Source: Baylisascaris procyonis | Lineage: Eukaryota > Nematoda > Chromadorea > Rhabditida > Ascarididae | Assembly: GCA_037389465.1 (NCBI GenBank) | Contig: JAZARR010000076.1 | Location: forward strand, 48,246 to 112,245 | DNA: 64,000 nucleotides | Direction of reading: 5' to 3' | In this document: in pieces, positions 1 to 12,700 of the stretch | Layout: each line of letters begins with the position of its first letter | Numbering within the stretch: position 1 is the first letter of the stretch | Translations under genes and position numbers: made by a program | The notes under the pieces: model-generated | Databases searched by the model: none | Told to the model about the DNA's origin: nothing | The model's input: the letters and a program-made list of their open reading frames with translations, nothing else

Positions 1-3000
1 TATGAACGGGTGACGAACTCTCTTGGATTGAGAAATGATAAGAATTCTCCGAGATCTCGAGTTGTGGGATTCAAACTTTAAAGCTACCCAAATTCCATGT
101 GATAAGGTTGAAACTTAAACGCCAATTTCGGCCCAATGCCAGCAATGATGTCTGCGCAAATTTCATCCCCCTTGGTAATATACGTGCACTGGAGTGCAAT
201 GCAAGAACAAGAAATAAACGCACAAACGAAAGCAATGTTCACATTATGGTCCAACATTGATTCTTCTGGACGATAAGTGGGATTGCATATTCCAGCGAAA
301 GAGCATCGAGCTTCATTGCGGACGGAGTTGTCTGCTTTCTGGTATGGCGCAGATGTCATCCAGCGTCTTCAAAGCGAGGCATTGACTGAATGAGGCGACG
401 ATTGCCTAAGTAAGGGTCATTTTGTCAAAAACGTGTTCTTCGTACCAATCTTAATCTTCGTTCCTCCTCGTTCAGTCGATATAACGCTACTAGAAGCATG
501 GGACGTCTAACAACATTTATTCGTGAACATCACCCGAATTTCTTAAATCTCGGTTTTTGCAAGATCGGAGGTCCTCGTTCTCGGCTGCTATCACATATGG
601 TGCAGAATGGTCTTTTGTTTCGTCATTAGCTCGCCGAGCCTTCTCGAACGGTATGTAGCCTACCGCCCGTGGGGAAACAGGAGCCCAGAAAAGAGATCCC
701 AAAACCGCAATTTTTCGATCGTAAGGGGGTACCACATGGAAAATTTGGAAAAATATTTTTTCCCTCCGATTTCGATGATTTTCTTATCAAACGATAGAGC
801 TTGGTGAAGTGATTATGGATATGTGCGTCGTTTGCTGATTGATGTGAAAGGAAGGAAATTATAGGTCGAGGAATCTTGCATTTTTATAAATACGATCTAT
901 TTTCACTACTTTCTTGTCTATTTATTTTATTTTATTTTGCATTTATAGTTTTTAAATAATCTCATGTTTTAATTTATGATGCATTCATAGTTTTAAATAA
1001 TTAAATAAATAATGTCTTTATTTTGGCGTGTCTCCGGCCGAAGAGAAGTAGTGTGATGCATGATGCGGATTTTCGGTCGGGGGGGTGGGGGGGGATCCGT
1101 AAGGAGAACAATTTGTCGGGGTAAGGAATCCAAAAGGAAATTCGAGGAGGAAAAATCAGCGTTTTCTCCGACGAAAATCGATTTTTCGAGGCTAAAACCT
1201 CGAAAGACGAAAGTGAATTACTCTGCAGCCAGGTCTCCACACCATCTTAAACAAAAATAGGATGAGATCTTCCCTTAATAATTCGAACTCTCGTGGTTCA
1301 CTTCTATTATCATATAAAATTGTGAGGGATGGCGTTAAATGCCAACAATAGCTATAGCGTATAAGATCGACCGAATGCCAAATATTTCATCTACTACAAA
1401 AAAAAAAAAACAACTTAAAACCGTTTCAACTCCCCCCTCCCCCCTCCACAAAAAAAGTGAAAAAACTCAAGTAAATAAATAATTTTCACAAAATCTTATC
1501 TGTTGGCAGAAATATTCCGCTCAAACTCTCTCTTTTAAGTGCAACGATAGTTTTTATATATTGCTGAATATTTTATGGTAATTCATATGTGGATCATTCA
1601 CGCTACTCAATACCAATCCAAAGCGCTCAAAATGCTCTCGTTCCACTTATATTTCTCTAGGAGGCTTCTATGGTTGTCACAGCAAAAACACCGAATACAG
1701 CATTTGTTGGTGACAATTAAAAGGTTAATTATGACACCTTGAAAGATGAGTACAATATTCCTTTCAGCGGAATCTAGTTGTTGCGTTGCTATCCATTGTG
1801 CAATTGTTTTGATAGCTCGACTATACAATCGTAAATATTCCATTTAATCATACGGACCGATTGAGGTTCTATTTTTCACAGTAGTTTTGTTTTCGACAAA
1901 CGTTTTGGAGGAGCGACCATCCAGGTGTTTAGACCCTTCTCACCAATACAATTGGGAATGTAAGGAAACGGCAATCATCTACCATATATAAATCATGGAA
2001 TAATTGCTACATTCTTGTGGGTTGAATTGATGGAAAACATTCAATGCTTCCTAGAGAGTTTCTTCTACCGCTTATTAATCTTTAATCTCCAAAAAGATTA
2101 TCTAGTACTCTTGGCCACAATCACTCCCTTAAAAAACACCTGTGTGTAAAAGTGGAGGATGGGAAGTATGCAAACGTCGATTTCGGATCGGATTTGAAGC
2201 AGGAAATTCAATTCTTCGCTACAAATATATCCGATTGAGTTCCGAAACAAGGAATAACTCATTTTCAATTGGAAAGAATAGTCGAATAGACTGTAAGAAA
2301 TTTGACAAGAATATGTGTTGCAATAGAATTTATTAACCAAAGTTGAGAAAAAATGCGCAAACTGGCGTCAACAATGTACATAAACGTACGTTTTGAACGC
2401 TCGCCGCTGTTGTGTAGAATTAATCTTGGCGAGAACGGGGCATCATTAGTCAGTGTCTGACACTGCGCCACTTCAACATCGCCCGGCACCAAAGCCAACG
2501 CAATTCGTTCACCGTCCTATTTTTTTCAGTATTCACATAGAAAATATTTCAATGAAGCAAGCGTTGAATTTACGACAATAAAAATTATAAATGTATAGAT
2601 GATCGATTGGATTTAGCGAAATGACGGTGAAATTATTGTGCAGCTATGGGCCTAGTAACCAACTCGTCAAGCTCATCTTATTTCTTTCTTTGGGTAATAT
2701 CTTGCAGAGTATTTCCCTTCCCCATGGGAATATCTTTGAACTGCATGAGGAATGAAGCTTTAATAAATAGAGGTGAATAATTGAATGGAAAATGCCGATA
2801 ATTGGTCTCACTTGCAATGAATCACTTTCTAGTAGAAGCATTTTCAAAGAATAGCTCAATTTTAATGATAGTAAATTCAACAGAACGCTATTCTAGGCAA
2901 ATTATTCTAGAATTTCATTTCCATTTTCACATCTACAACTCATCACAGGTGGATAGAAAAATTTTCAGGAAGATCTTCGTTGTTAATGCTTCCATGTCGA

Positions 3001-3433
3001 TAGAATCCTCTACTAGAAAGATCATCGCTTCTTACCTCTACTTTACTCGAAATTTACCCATCTAAATTGGTTATCAAAAGTGGAAATTGCTAAAGCAATT
3101 TGAATTGTATAGTAAATGAGTGAAACGAGTTGATTACCAGCGGAGCGTACCTTAGAGATACGAAACTCGTAGAAGGACGAATACACGCAGCATGAGCCTT
3201 TTTCAAAGACACATCGCATTGAAGCGTGACATTCGCGCTTAACATAAATTCCGAATATAACACCATATTATTTGTAGCATTAAATGTGAGGAAGTATAGG
3301 ACGTTCACCGCCGTCATAAAAACTTTCTAATTAACGCTCAGATTTTCTGCATATACCATATTTCCTTATGCATCATCATAACTAACCTTTTTCCGATCAT
3401 GTGGGAGCTCGTTGTGCGTTGAATACTTTTGAG
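1..3433. other. Tail of preceding array unit plus upstream flank of gene copy 1
   Basis: No plus-strand exon could be assigned here. The stretch is AT-rich, with a G-rich run near 1079-1094 and a C-rich run near 1431-1446 whose lengths vary between array copies. Several minus-strand open frames (72-359, 517-735, about 2390-2520, 3151-3317) have codon-like composition, but they could not be linked into one phase-consistent transcript. The same sequence recurs at 10999-14424 and, up to the break, at 22291-25597. Confidence 0.6.
3151..3317 (-). CDS. Candidate first exon of an unassigned minus-strand gene
   Basis: Same sequence as 14142-14308: ATG at 3317, 55 codons plus 2 nt, strong donor GTACGC. 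In the last unit the array break near 25,597 falls inside this frame, removing its first 18 or so codons. No partner exons were assigned. Confidence 0.25.
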
Positions 3434-6400
3434 CAATGCGATCATTGGAAGAGGAATTACGAATAGCAAAACGTGATAATGATGTATTATTAACTCTGTA
3501 TCGTGAGGAAATGCTACGACGAGCATTTGCAGAGGAACGCCTTCGTATATTACAACAACGTATCGCCTCACAAGGGTAGATTTTTTTCTAATACTTTTTT
3601 TTTTTTAATTTTACAACAGATGATCCACGATGGTTATTCAAACAAGATTTATATTAGCTAAGTGCAAAAATTTATACTAATATCCGATTTAAAAATCAGC
3701 TCGTTATCTTTTTATGAGGTAGTTTTTTGGTCTCTTCCCATTTCTATCCACCTAATTTCGCTCAAAATTGAAGCTTGCAAGTTGATGCTGCGATAAGCGT
3801 CATAGTTTTTTCTCTTTGATACGCCTGTAGTGTATCTAAATCAAAAGCAGCTGCAAATATTGTCTTGGTGGTTGAACCGTCGCGAATGCATTTCTCATCT
3901 ATCAATAAATCTTCAATCAAATCCAGAGTGTCTTTAGGTTGGCATTAAAAATGTTTAGATTGCTTTATCCACGATTTATAAATAGAGGCTTTCGAGTATG
4001 AGTATATCGGCAGTTCTGTTTTAGAGCATCAAGTCATGTAGAGAGAGACCTACCCCTGTTTAAACATTTGTATTACGGATGTTCATATTCGTCACCAGAT
4101 CTCCCAGGTGGAAGCTTCGGGCATATAGATTTCGAAAAGTTTTAGAAAAGTTGAAAATTTTCGACTCCATCATCGACGTTGCACTGACTTCCTCAGTGGT
4201 GGTTTCAGATGTGGTTTATCTGTGTATTGACCTGCTTCATTGTAACGAAATTTTTTCTGTTATCTGAAATGCTTCATAATGACGAAGAACATTTAGACGT
4301 TTCGTGCCATTTCAGCTCACTATGATTCTCTTAAAAGGTTTTTTTTGCCATTTTTTTTTTGAAGCGGACAGTTTGCAGCGGTTCTTATATCTTTACCTTC
4401 AAAGCGTGAACCTGTATTTTCGCAGAACATAGAGACCCCTTATTTCAGTGTAACTTGTACCATAAGGACTACCTTGTTTCAGAGTGGTCAGCAATTGGGC
4501 GTATGAATAAAACGAAGCCCTTTCTGATATGAAACTTTCACCTTTGTTTCATATCAGGAAGGGCTTCGTCACTTTAAGCGTGACAGAGCAGATTGGGATT
4601 TGAAGAGCAAAAAAGAATGTTTCCTGCATCTCAGCCAGTGCATAAACCAATTTTGTTTAAAAAAAATTGTTTGTTTTCAGTTTGTTATGTGAAAGCGATA
4701 TAGTCATAAATGGAGCCTCACCGGGCGCAGCAAGCGTGGTGCCGCTGAAAACGGTTGAACAGCGTCGCAAATTCGAGGTTAATGATGCTAGCTCGTTGGC
4801 TTCGACATCACAGCCTTCTCGGAGGCAGACACCGAAGAAGGTGAGTCCCCCTTATCTTCTGTAAAAGTTCAAAGGCTGATAATTCTAGGACCTGTTTAGC
4901 GGCGAGGGTGGCACTCAATTCACCGGAAGTCATAGCTTTAAGCAGTCAACGGCTGGCTGTCTCAACTAAGTTTTGCTCAGCGGTTAGGTTTTGACTTGTT
5001 AGCTGGATTTGCACTGGGTTCAGTTGGTTTTGAATTGACGCCGCGCTCAACGTCGTTAAAGTAAAGGTAGTATTCTGTTGCGGTTAACTAGTAAATGTCA
5101 TATGAATGATTTTATTGCTGAGAAAACAGCCTCCAACCAACTAGAACGATATTGTGGACCGCGGTATGCACTTCATGATTGACTGATTTATGTATGACCT
5201 TACATACTATCGGTTAAAGGTATTATATAGATTTTTAATAGAGGAAGGGTCGTAAAGGCCTTGGATTTTTGTTCTTTTTTCTATACGAGCAGGGATTTGG
5301 GTGCGCTAAGCAGGATGATGGTTTCGCGGTGCGAAGCATTCGTTTAGTGTGTCGTACTGCTTCACCGCCCTTCCACTCTCGGCGCGCACCTTTCAAGTGG
5401 CGAGAATGTCGTACTGCTTCACTACTTCTTCCCTCCTACTCTGCTGCACAGGTATCGGCAATTAAGGGTCGTCCAGCCTATGAGGCGTTAATCCGAGTCG
5501 CATCCATAAGCTCCAAAAGGAGTCCGTTGGACAAGTGGGCGTGTTATGTGAGGATAAAAGGAAGGTGTGGTGAGACGGCTCTTTGTGTGAAATTCTTTTA
5601 TTCGGTCTGAATACTTTTGCCCATTTGCACAGCGGTAAAAAAGAAAGTTCTCATAAAGTGCACAGGATTTTAGTACAATAAATGGCTATTTCTATCAGTA
5701 TCTGTTTATGATGGTAGGCGACGCTTGAATAGAGTTTAAAAATGAATGATCTTTAAGTAAGCAGGTGATGCGCAGTTTCCTTCTACCATCAAGCAGTTGC
5801 GTATTTTTAACTCAACAGAAACTTCTCAAGTTACAGTGATGATGATGGTATGATTGTATTGTGATGTTTTTTAGCTCGACAAGGGTCGTGGACCTGAGGT
5901 TGACTCAATTCAAGCAATTCGTCGTACGAGATCTGGTTACTCATATTTTATTCAGCGGAACAATACCTTCGAAGCGAATCCATCTCCACCACTTGCGGTA
6001 ATCGTTTTAAGACTTGAGATAACAAGCAAACCTAGACCCTTCAATGTTGACGATAAGCAACTCTGGATGGTAAAATTTTTTGCTGTTGTTCTAGGAGGTC
6101 TAATTGGACCTCCTTCCCTGAAGCTTGAGTTTACTAACAGGGCTTCTCAGGTACCCGCATTTCTACGAATGCTTATATGAATCTCACATGTGGGAAGTCA
6201 GAATTGTTTGCGCTGCCTAACTCTTTAAAGTTTTGCTACAGTGTTTAGCCATCAAAAGGGCATACTGAATATCAAGGTAGATATTCAGCCGTTAGGAAAT
6301 GAGTGAACTGATCTGTGTGGGAGGAGGGGAGATCCGTATGGGAGGGGGGGGAGGAAATAAATACTGATCTGTATGGGAGGAAACAAATTTTTAAGAAATA

Positions 6401-9400
6401 GGGCGAAAGGTCTTGTCACAGTGTGTGGCAATGGCATTCAGACAGTTGTTTATCTTCCAGCAAATATTTAGAACTTGCGTGATTAAGGCAGCTTGACTGC
6501 ATCATTGTTGAGCAGGTATGTCGAGCATAGCGAAAAGCCTCGCCAAAGCGAAAAGGAATGTTGCTGTTTTCAGTAAGTAGTGAGCCGTTTAGAATATCTT
6601 AAATGCAAGATTTTATGAAACAGTCATCAAGTTGAAAAAAAAACGAGTAACTTGGAAAATTCACAATTTTTTTAAAAGGATTCTTCATATATATGAATTG
6701 ACGAAAATTGACGATAGTTTTATGAAATTGCAGAATTCCAGAATTATCCTGCAGAAAATACGGATGATGAAGATCGTTCTGGATATGCTGCTTACTCGCT
6801 TTTGGCTGTAAATTTCGACCTATATCGGTCGCCTAAACTTGAAAATATTGGCTTGCATCCTTCATCTCTGCTTCTAGTTTTCCAAGTGACCTGCTGTCCA
6901 TAAACTGAATATTTAAGGACAATGGGGCATTATCCAAGTTTATGTGACCTTAAGCTTGAATAATCAAATCTCATAAGCTCTCAGGATTGGTTGCCTCGTC
7001 GAGTCGTTTGTTTACAACATGCGAGGTCCGTATATGGCGATCGGGCAGTATAATGTTTCTATTACAGGATGCGTTGTTGATACGAAATGCATCATTTGTG
7101 AAGCGTTCAGAGGAAAGGCAAATGCGCATAATGGAAGCGTCAAAGCGTCGTGCTGCATTAGCGGCCGAGAAGCGCCTCTTAGCTTGCGATCTTCTAGCAG
7201 GCAAAATCGACGTTCACAATGCACTACCTAAACTTAGTGCTGACATTGGTGATATAGTAGCTTTTCCGCCGAGTGCAATGGCACAAGCTACTCGCAGGTT
7301 TGTTCATTCTGGAAACTTTTCTGCTTACTGTACGGCTCATCAGCTACTTAGGTATTCTATAATAGTTGCCCATCTTGCCGTCAGTACGGGACGAGAGTGT
7401 CAATGCTGGTTTTCGAATGGTATATTTGATACCACATTTACCTTTTTAGTTCGTAATTTCATTATACGAGGTATGATACCTTTACTAAATTGAATAAGGA
7501 TAAAATTAAAAGACAGCACGAGCGTAGGTTATACTCTTCATTAGAGAAATTAAAAGCACCCGTTCACAGATGGTACTCAACATGAAAACTCATCGTTTAA
7601 TATATATGCCTTAATGTTGTCGAATTGGTTGTGAGGCGGTAGATGGGTTAAATTTAAACGATCCGTAGAGATTTATTGATTTAACTAAGACTGCCACATT
7701 TTTAGTGACAGACGACTGTCACTTGATGCAGATCATTGAGGGAAAATTAGTGAGAGTCTTTGCCAACATCAGTGCTTAATGTGGCAATGTTTGAAGTATA
7801 ACAAACTCTTGTTGGTCGAGTTACCAGTGAACAGTTCAATACCGCTGTCTTAACGAACGTATGGTGCAAGAAATGCTCACTATGTGATGCATCTGCAAGG
7901 GGCATTGACGCTTCTGCTGCATCGTTCTTTCATTAGAGTTCATTTGTGCTCTAGCTCTAGCTGCATCATTGCCCAGTTATGTGTTTCAGAATTTGGATTG
8001 CTTACTTGCTTTGATTTACTTTTCATTGGGCAGATATCATTTAACGTGGATTCATCTTAGGAGGGTGCAAAAAACTGGCGAATTCGTCGTGCGACGATCG
8101 AAGGATGTTGACGAAGGGAACCGTCATGTTGATCGTCTACTGGCATTCTGTTATAGTCAGGTAACGCAACAATAACTTTAGAATTTTTGTTGAGTCAAGT
8201 ACCACTACCAACACATCTGAGCCATTGAAGGGTCAGTGAACTGAGTAATAAATAATTTTGTCTCAGGACATTTTTGCTTATAGTTGTTGATCAAATGTTG
8301 AATTGTACGGTCGATTGTAAAAATTGTTGAAAAGCAATAAAATATTCCGAAGGTATCGAAGATTTGGAGATGCCGAGAGTAGACCACTTGCGTCATACTT
8401 GAAAGAGGCAGCTTTAGTGTAGAATATAGCTTCAGAACATGTTGCTTCGTGTTACGGTTACGGCGCGACCAGAACTATTGAGCGGGGAGCGGGGGGGGTG
8501 GGGAGGAGGAAGGCGCTGGTAAATAATTTATGCCAAAGTAACCCAGGAATCAAAAGGCGTAGTAATTGAAAGAAACTGGTGCAGTTTCAGCTGAGGCCAC
8601 ATCCAACAAAGCTATATTTGCATAAAAGTCGGTAAAAATCCCTCGCTTCGCTTGTCTTCCCTCTGAAAATTTTATCACGCTTCAATCACATCTTGGAAAA
8701 GTTGTCGGCCCGACTGATCGTATTGCCTTCAGAAATTGCAGCATGCTTTGCTAAGTTGAAAAACATTTTTGCGCATTTCATTCATTCTGTCTTCAAAAAA
8801 AAAAAAAAAACTCACTTCTCACGCCAAAAAATAGTGGACAAAATATGCCAAAGATCTGGTACGGCATAGTGCTTTGTATTTTCGTTAACCAGTTTCATAA
8901 ATTACCACACATCCGGGATAGTGCCCTCAGATATTATTGGAATCGACTGCTGGCAGAAAACTTCTAGTGAAAATAGGTGTCTTCCTGATTCTGTCGGTGT
9001 GAAATGAAAATACAGCCAGTGCGAAGTGTGCGCAATGTTTTTGGCATTTTTGATATTCGAACCTATGGGTAGCACTATACTTACGGAATTTCATAAGTCT
9101 AGTATTAGTGATTCCCGAGTTGAAAACTACCGAACAAGTAAATAGGCTCTCGTAGCCTCGATACTGTGCTTTGCAAACCTAGACTTGTGGGATCATGTAA
9201 AGACCGCTTATAAATGTTGTACTCATAGCAGAACAGAAGTGCAATCGACGATGTTATATCATGTTCGCCCATACAGCTCCATAGTTTCAGTTCAGAGGGG
9301 CGCCGAATGAAATACATTTGCTGCGATAGTCTTTAACAAGGCGTTATCGGGGAAGGGGGGGGGGGGTGGAGGAGAAGTGAGAGGGATGCACCAACTGTGA

Positions 9401-9469
9401 GTTTTCCTCATAAGGCATTTCGATTTATTGCAGAAAGATTCAAGTGTCTCCTCAATTCCTCCGTATTGA
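3434..9469 (+). CDS. Unrecognised coiled-coil, basic protein; array gene copy 1 (ten exons)
   Basis: Ten exons join in compatible phase: 3434-3575 (ATG at 3436), 4681-4840, 5452-5547 (optional cassette), 5875-5997, 6249-6276, 6516-6572, 6734-6807, 7068-7297, 8061-8160 and 9434-9469 (TGA at 9467). Without the cassette this gives 948 nt, 315 residues. Residues 1-46 are a charged helix starting MRSLEEELRIAKRD. Residues 47-141 are Ser/Arg/Pro-rich. Residues 207-232 form a second basic Ala/Glu/Arg helix (RSEERQMRIMEASKRRAALA). The C-terminus is KDSSVSSIPPY. No signal peptide or membrane segment is evident. The start is uncertain: exon 1 could also be internal, since TTTGAG precedes CAATG, and a second ATG at 6518 opens exon 6. 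The family is not recognised; the composition suggests a cytoplasmic scaffold or cytoskeletal protein, which is inference only. Confidence 0.72.
4512..4569 (+). other. Near-perfect hairpin in intron 1, copy 1 (pre-miRNA-sized)
   Basis: Arms 4512-4535 and 4546-4569 are 24 nt each and complementary except for one pair that would be G-U in plus-strand RNA; the loop is 10 nt. The stem includes GAAGCCC and CTGATATGAAAC. It lies in intron 1 of the gene, about 110 bp before exon 2. It could be a miRNA-type precursor or a small inverted-repeat element remnant. The identical hairpin sits in copy 2. Confidence 0.75.
5452..5547 (+). CDS. In-frame 96-nt candidate cassette exon (copy 1)
   Basis: It follows a pyrimidine-rich acceptor ending in GCACAG and ends TGTTAT before GTGAGG. 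Both neighbouring exons meet at phase 0, so its 32 codons (starting VSAIKGRPAYEALIR) can be included or skipped without a frame change. A short direct repeat (GTCGTACTGCTTCAC) lies just upstream, so it may come from a repeat. Alternative splicing is inferred from phase alone. Confidence 0.4.
7068..7297 (+). CDS. Largest exon (exon 8) of array gene copy 1
   Basis: It starts after CTATTACAG and ends ACTCGCAG before GTTTGT, 230 nt from phase 0 to phase 2. It encodes a basic helix (RSEERQMRIMEASKRR), then KLSADIGDIVAFPPSAMA. It is the best-supported coding segment of the gene, because splice sites, frame and composition all agree. The same exon in copy 2 is at 18373-18602. Confidence 0.8.
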
Positions 9470-9757
9470 TAGTGGGGCGAGATAAGCTTCTGTAGTGTAT
9501 TACTGTGGTTCTTCTTTAATCTGCATCATCCAATGTTTTCAGAGAGTACGGGCGAAACAGGCTCATATTGGCCTGTAGTGTGTGAGCACTCGGACGAACC
9601 TGTGCTAATATGTGTATATTGAATTGCATCGCTTATTGGCTGACGTGTACGACATTCTTGACTTATTCACTGATCGTTTCGTTCATAGTGCATCGTATCC
9701 GTTTTTTCTGAAATCTCTTTTTTATGGTTGTTTGGATTGGGGGGAAATTTAGATGAA

Positions 9758-9763
9758 AATAAA
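9758..9763 (+). promoter_or_regulatory. Candidate polyadenylation signal, gene copy 1
   Basis: An AATAAA lies 289 bp past the TGA of the ten-exon gene. The match in copy 2 is at 21063-21068. No cDNA evidence is available. Confidence 0.35.
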
Positions 9764-12700
9764 GGGAAAAAAGGGTAATTGTTGAGAATCGTTTTCGTTA
9801 TGAACGATTGAATGGAACGGATACGTATTTCATATTATATAGTCAAATTGTTGATTCAGTTATGGTATGAATTCCTGGTTTTGTGGATTTTAATCCTTTT
9901 AATGCTTTTTTCATCAATTCTCTGAATTTTTTTCTTTAGAAAGTAGTTTGAGGATGTATATTTATATATATATATATATCTGTAAATTTGGAATGTTTCT
10001 GTCTGTACGATTTTTTCTGCTCTCGAGTCATGAAACTGTGGAAATTGTTATAGCGAATTGCAAGTGTAATGCTGTAACTTGTTTCTGATTAGTCTAGCTA
10101 AAAGGACTAAAATTGTAACTAAAGTTGTAAACGAGATATCATTGAAGATACATGCTTGTGGCAGCGCACAGAGTAACTGTGTTTTGAAACAAGGCCATTA
10201 AAAGATATCAAACCACTGCATAAAGTGAAATGTTATATGCAAATTTAGTCAGTGATCGTCGAATGTGTGCAGCTGGTCTCGTATCAATGTGATGAAACGT
10301 TTTCGAATATAACCAGCGCCATACGTTGGCCTTCTTTTCTGAGTTATTCAATTGGCAAAGCATTCCCTTTCGGCAGCCGATTGGGTACGTTAAGGATCAA
10401 AGAACCATCGAATCTTCGGTCTTCTCTCCGGAAAAATCGCCAATTGCAGTTTGCAGCCGATTTAAAAGAAAAAAAAACGGGAGAAGTCGGAACGAAACGT
10501 ACAAGAATCTTCCCGATGAGCGTTTTCTGATGGCGAGTGGTTTTCTGGATTAGATGAAAGAGAAGGAAAAACCACAACAGCGAAATTCCCTCAATCAGAT
10601 TCCGGAAGGTGGAATGCAATTTATTAAAACAGTGAGAAATGTTGGAAACTGAAACTCGGTTTAAAATACAACCAAATCTAGGACCAGAAATGGAAATGTA
10701 GGGGAGTTTACGATCTCGGTAAGATCAAGTGAAACGAAGAAGAGCGAAGAAAAACATTCCAAAGAGCGTTTGCAACCACAACCTTTCTGGCTCTTTAATT
10801 AATTCTAATCGTCTATACCTCATTTATACACTTAGGTCGACCCTCAAAAATTTCATCTTCAGAGCCAGCAATCTTCCAGAAGGCTGGAAATATGGAAAAA
10901 GCTCCAGAATTCGCGCACTCCTACATTCCAAGCATGCTTATAGGCTTTTCACTACAATGCTCCGTCTTGTTTCTACATTCGGGATCAAGGGGGAAAGTTA
11001 TGAACGGGTGACGAACTCTCTTGGATTGAGAAATGATAAGAATTCTCCGAGATCTCGAGTTGTGGGATTCAAACTTTAAAGCTACCCAAATTCCATGTGA
11101 TAAGGTTGAAACTTAAACGCCAATTTCGGCCCAATGCCAGCAATGATGTCTGCGCAAATTTCATCCCCCTTGGTAATATACGTGCACTGGAGTGCAATGC
11201 AAGAACAAGAAATAAACGCACAAACGAAAGCAATGTTCACATTATGGTCCAACATTGATTCTTCTGGACGATAAGTGGGATTGCATATTCCAGCGAAAGA
11301 GCATCGAGCTTCATTGCGGACGGAGTTGTCTGCTTTCTGGTATGGCGCAGATGTCATCCAGCGTCTTCAAAGCGAGGCATTGACTGAATGAGGCGACGAT
11401 TGCCTAAGTAAGGGTCATTTTGTCAAAAACGTGTTCTTCGTACCAATCTTAATCTTCGTTCCTCCTCGTTCAGTCGATATAACGCTACTAGAAGCATGGG
11501 ACGTCTAACAACATTTATTCGTGAACATCACCCGAATTTCTTAAATCTCGGTTTTTGCAAGATCGGAGGTCCTCGTTCTCGGCTGCTATCACATATGGTG
11601 CAGAATGGTCTTTTGTTTCGTCATTAGCTCGCCGAGCCTTCTCGAACGGTATGTAGCCTACCGCCCGTGGGGAAACAGGAGCCCAGAAAAGAGATCCCAA
11701 AACCGCAATTTTTCGATCGTAAGGGGGTACCACATGGAAAATTTGGAAAAATATTTTTTCCCTCCGATTTCGATGATTTTCTTATCAAACGATAGAGCTT
11801 GGTGAAGTGATTATGGATATGTGCGTCGTTTGCTGATTGATGTGAAAGGAAGGAAATTATAGGTCGAGGAATCTTGCATTTTTATAAATACGATCTATTT
11901 TCACTACTTTCTTGTCTATTTATTTTATTTTATTTTGCATTTATAGTTTTTAAATAATCTCATGTTTTAATTTATGATGCATTCATAGTTTTAAATAATT
12001 AAATAAATAATGTCTTTATTTTGGCGTGTCTCCGGCCGAAGAGAAGTAGTGTGATGCATGATGCGGATTTTCGGTCGGGGGGTGGGGGGATCCGTAAGGA
12101 GAACAATTTGTCGGGGTAAGGAATCCAAAAGAAAATTCGAGGAGGAAAAATCAGCGTTTTCTCCGACGAAAATCGATTTTTCGAGGCTAAAACCTCGAAA
12201 GACGAAAGTGAATTACTCTGCAGCCAGGTCTCCACACCATCTTAAACAAAAATAGGATGAGACCTTCCCTTAATAATTCGAACTCTCGTGGTTCACTTCT
12301 ATTATCATATTAAAATTGTGAGGGATGGCGTTAAATGCCAACAATAGCTATAGCGTATAAGATCGACCGAATGCCAAATATTTCATCTACTACAAAAAAA
12401 AAACAACTTAAAACCGTTTCAACTCCCCCCCCCCCTCCACAAAAAAAGTGAAAAAACTCAAGTAAATAAATAATTTTCACAAAATCTTATCTGTTGGCAG
12501 AAATATTCCGCTCAAACTCTCTCTTTTAAGTGCAACGATAGTTTTTATATATTGCTGAATATTTTATGGTAATTCATATGTGGATCATTCACGCTACTCA
12601 ATACCAATCCAAAGCGCTCAAAATGCTCTCGTTCCACTTATATTTCTCTAGGAGGCTTCTATGGTTGTCACAGCAAAAACACCGAATACAGCATTTGTTG

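Noticed and set aside
6095..6150. Possible exon of the array gene (GLIGPPSLKLEFTNRASQ)
   Set aside because: Good splice sites, but its phase fits neither neighbouring exon, and the 28-nt exon at 6249 restores frame without it.
10252..11079. Plus-strand frames in the unit tail
   Set aside because: Differences between units are mostly amino-acid-changing and no splice chain was found.
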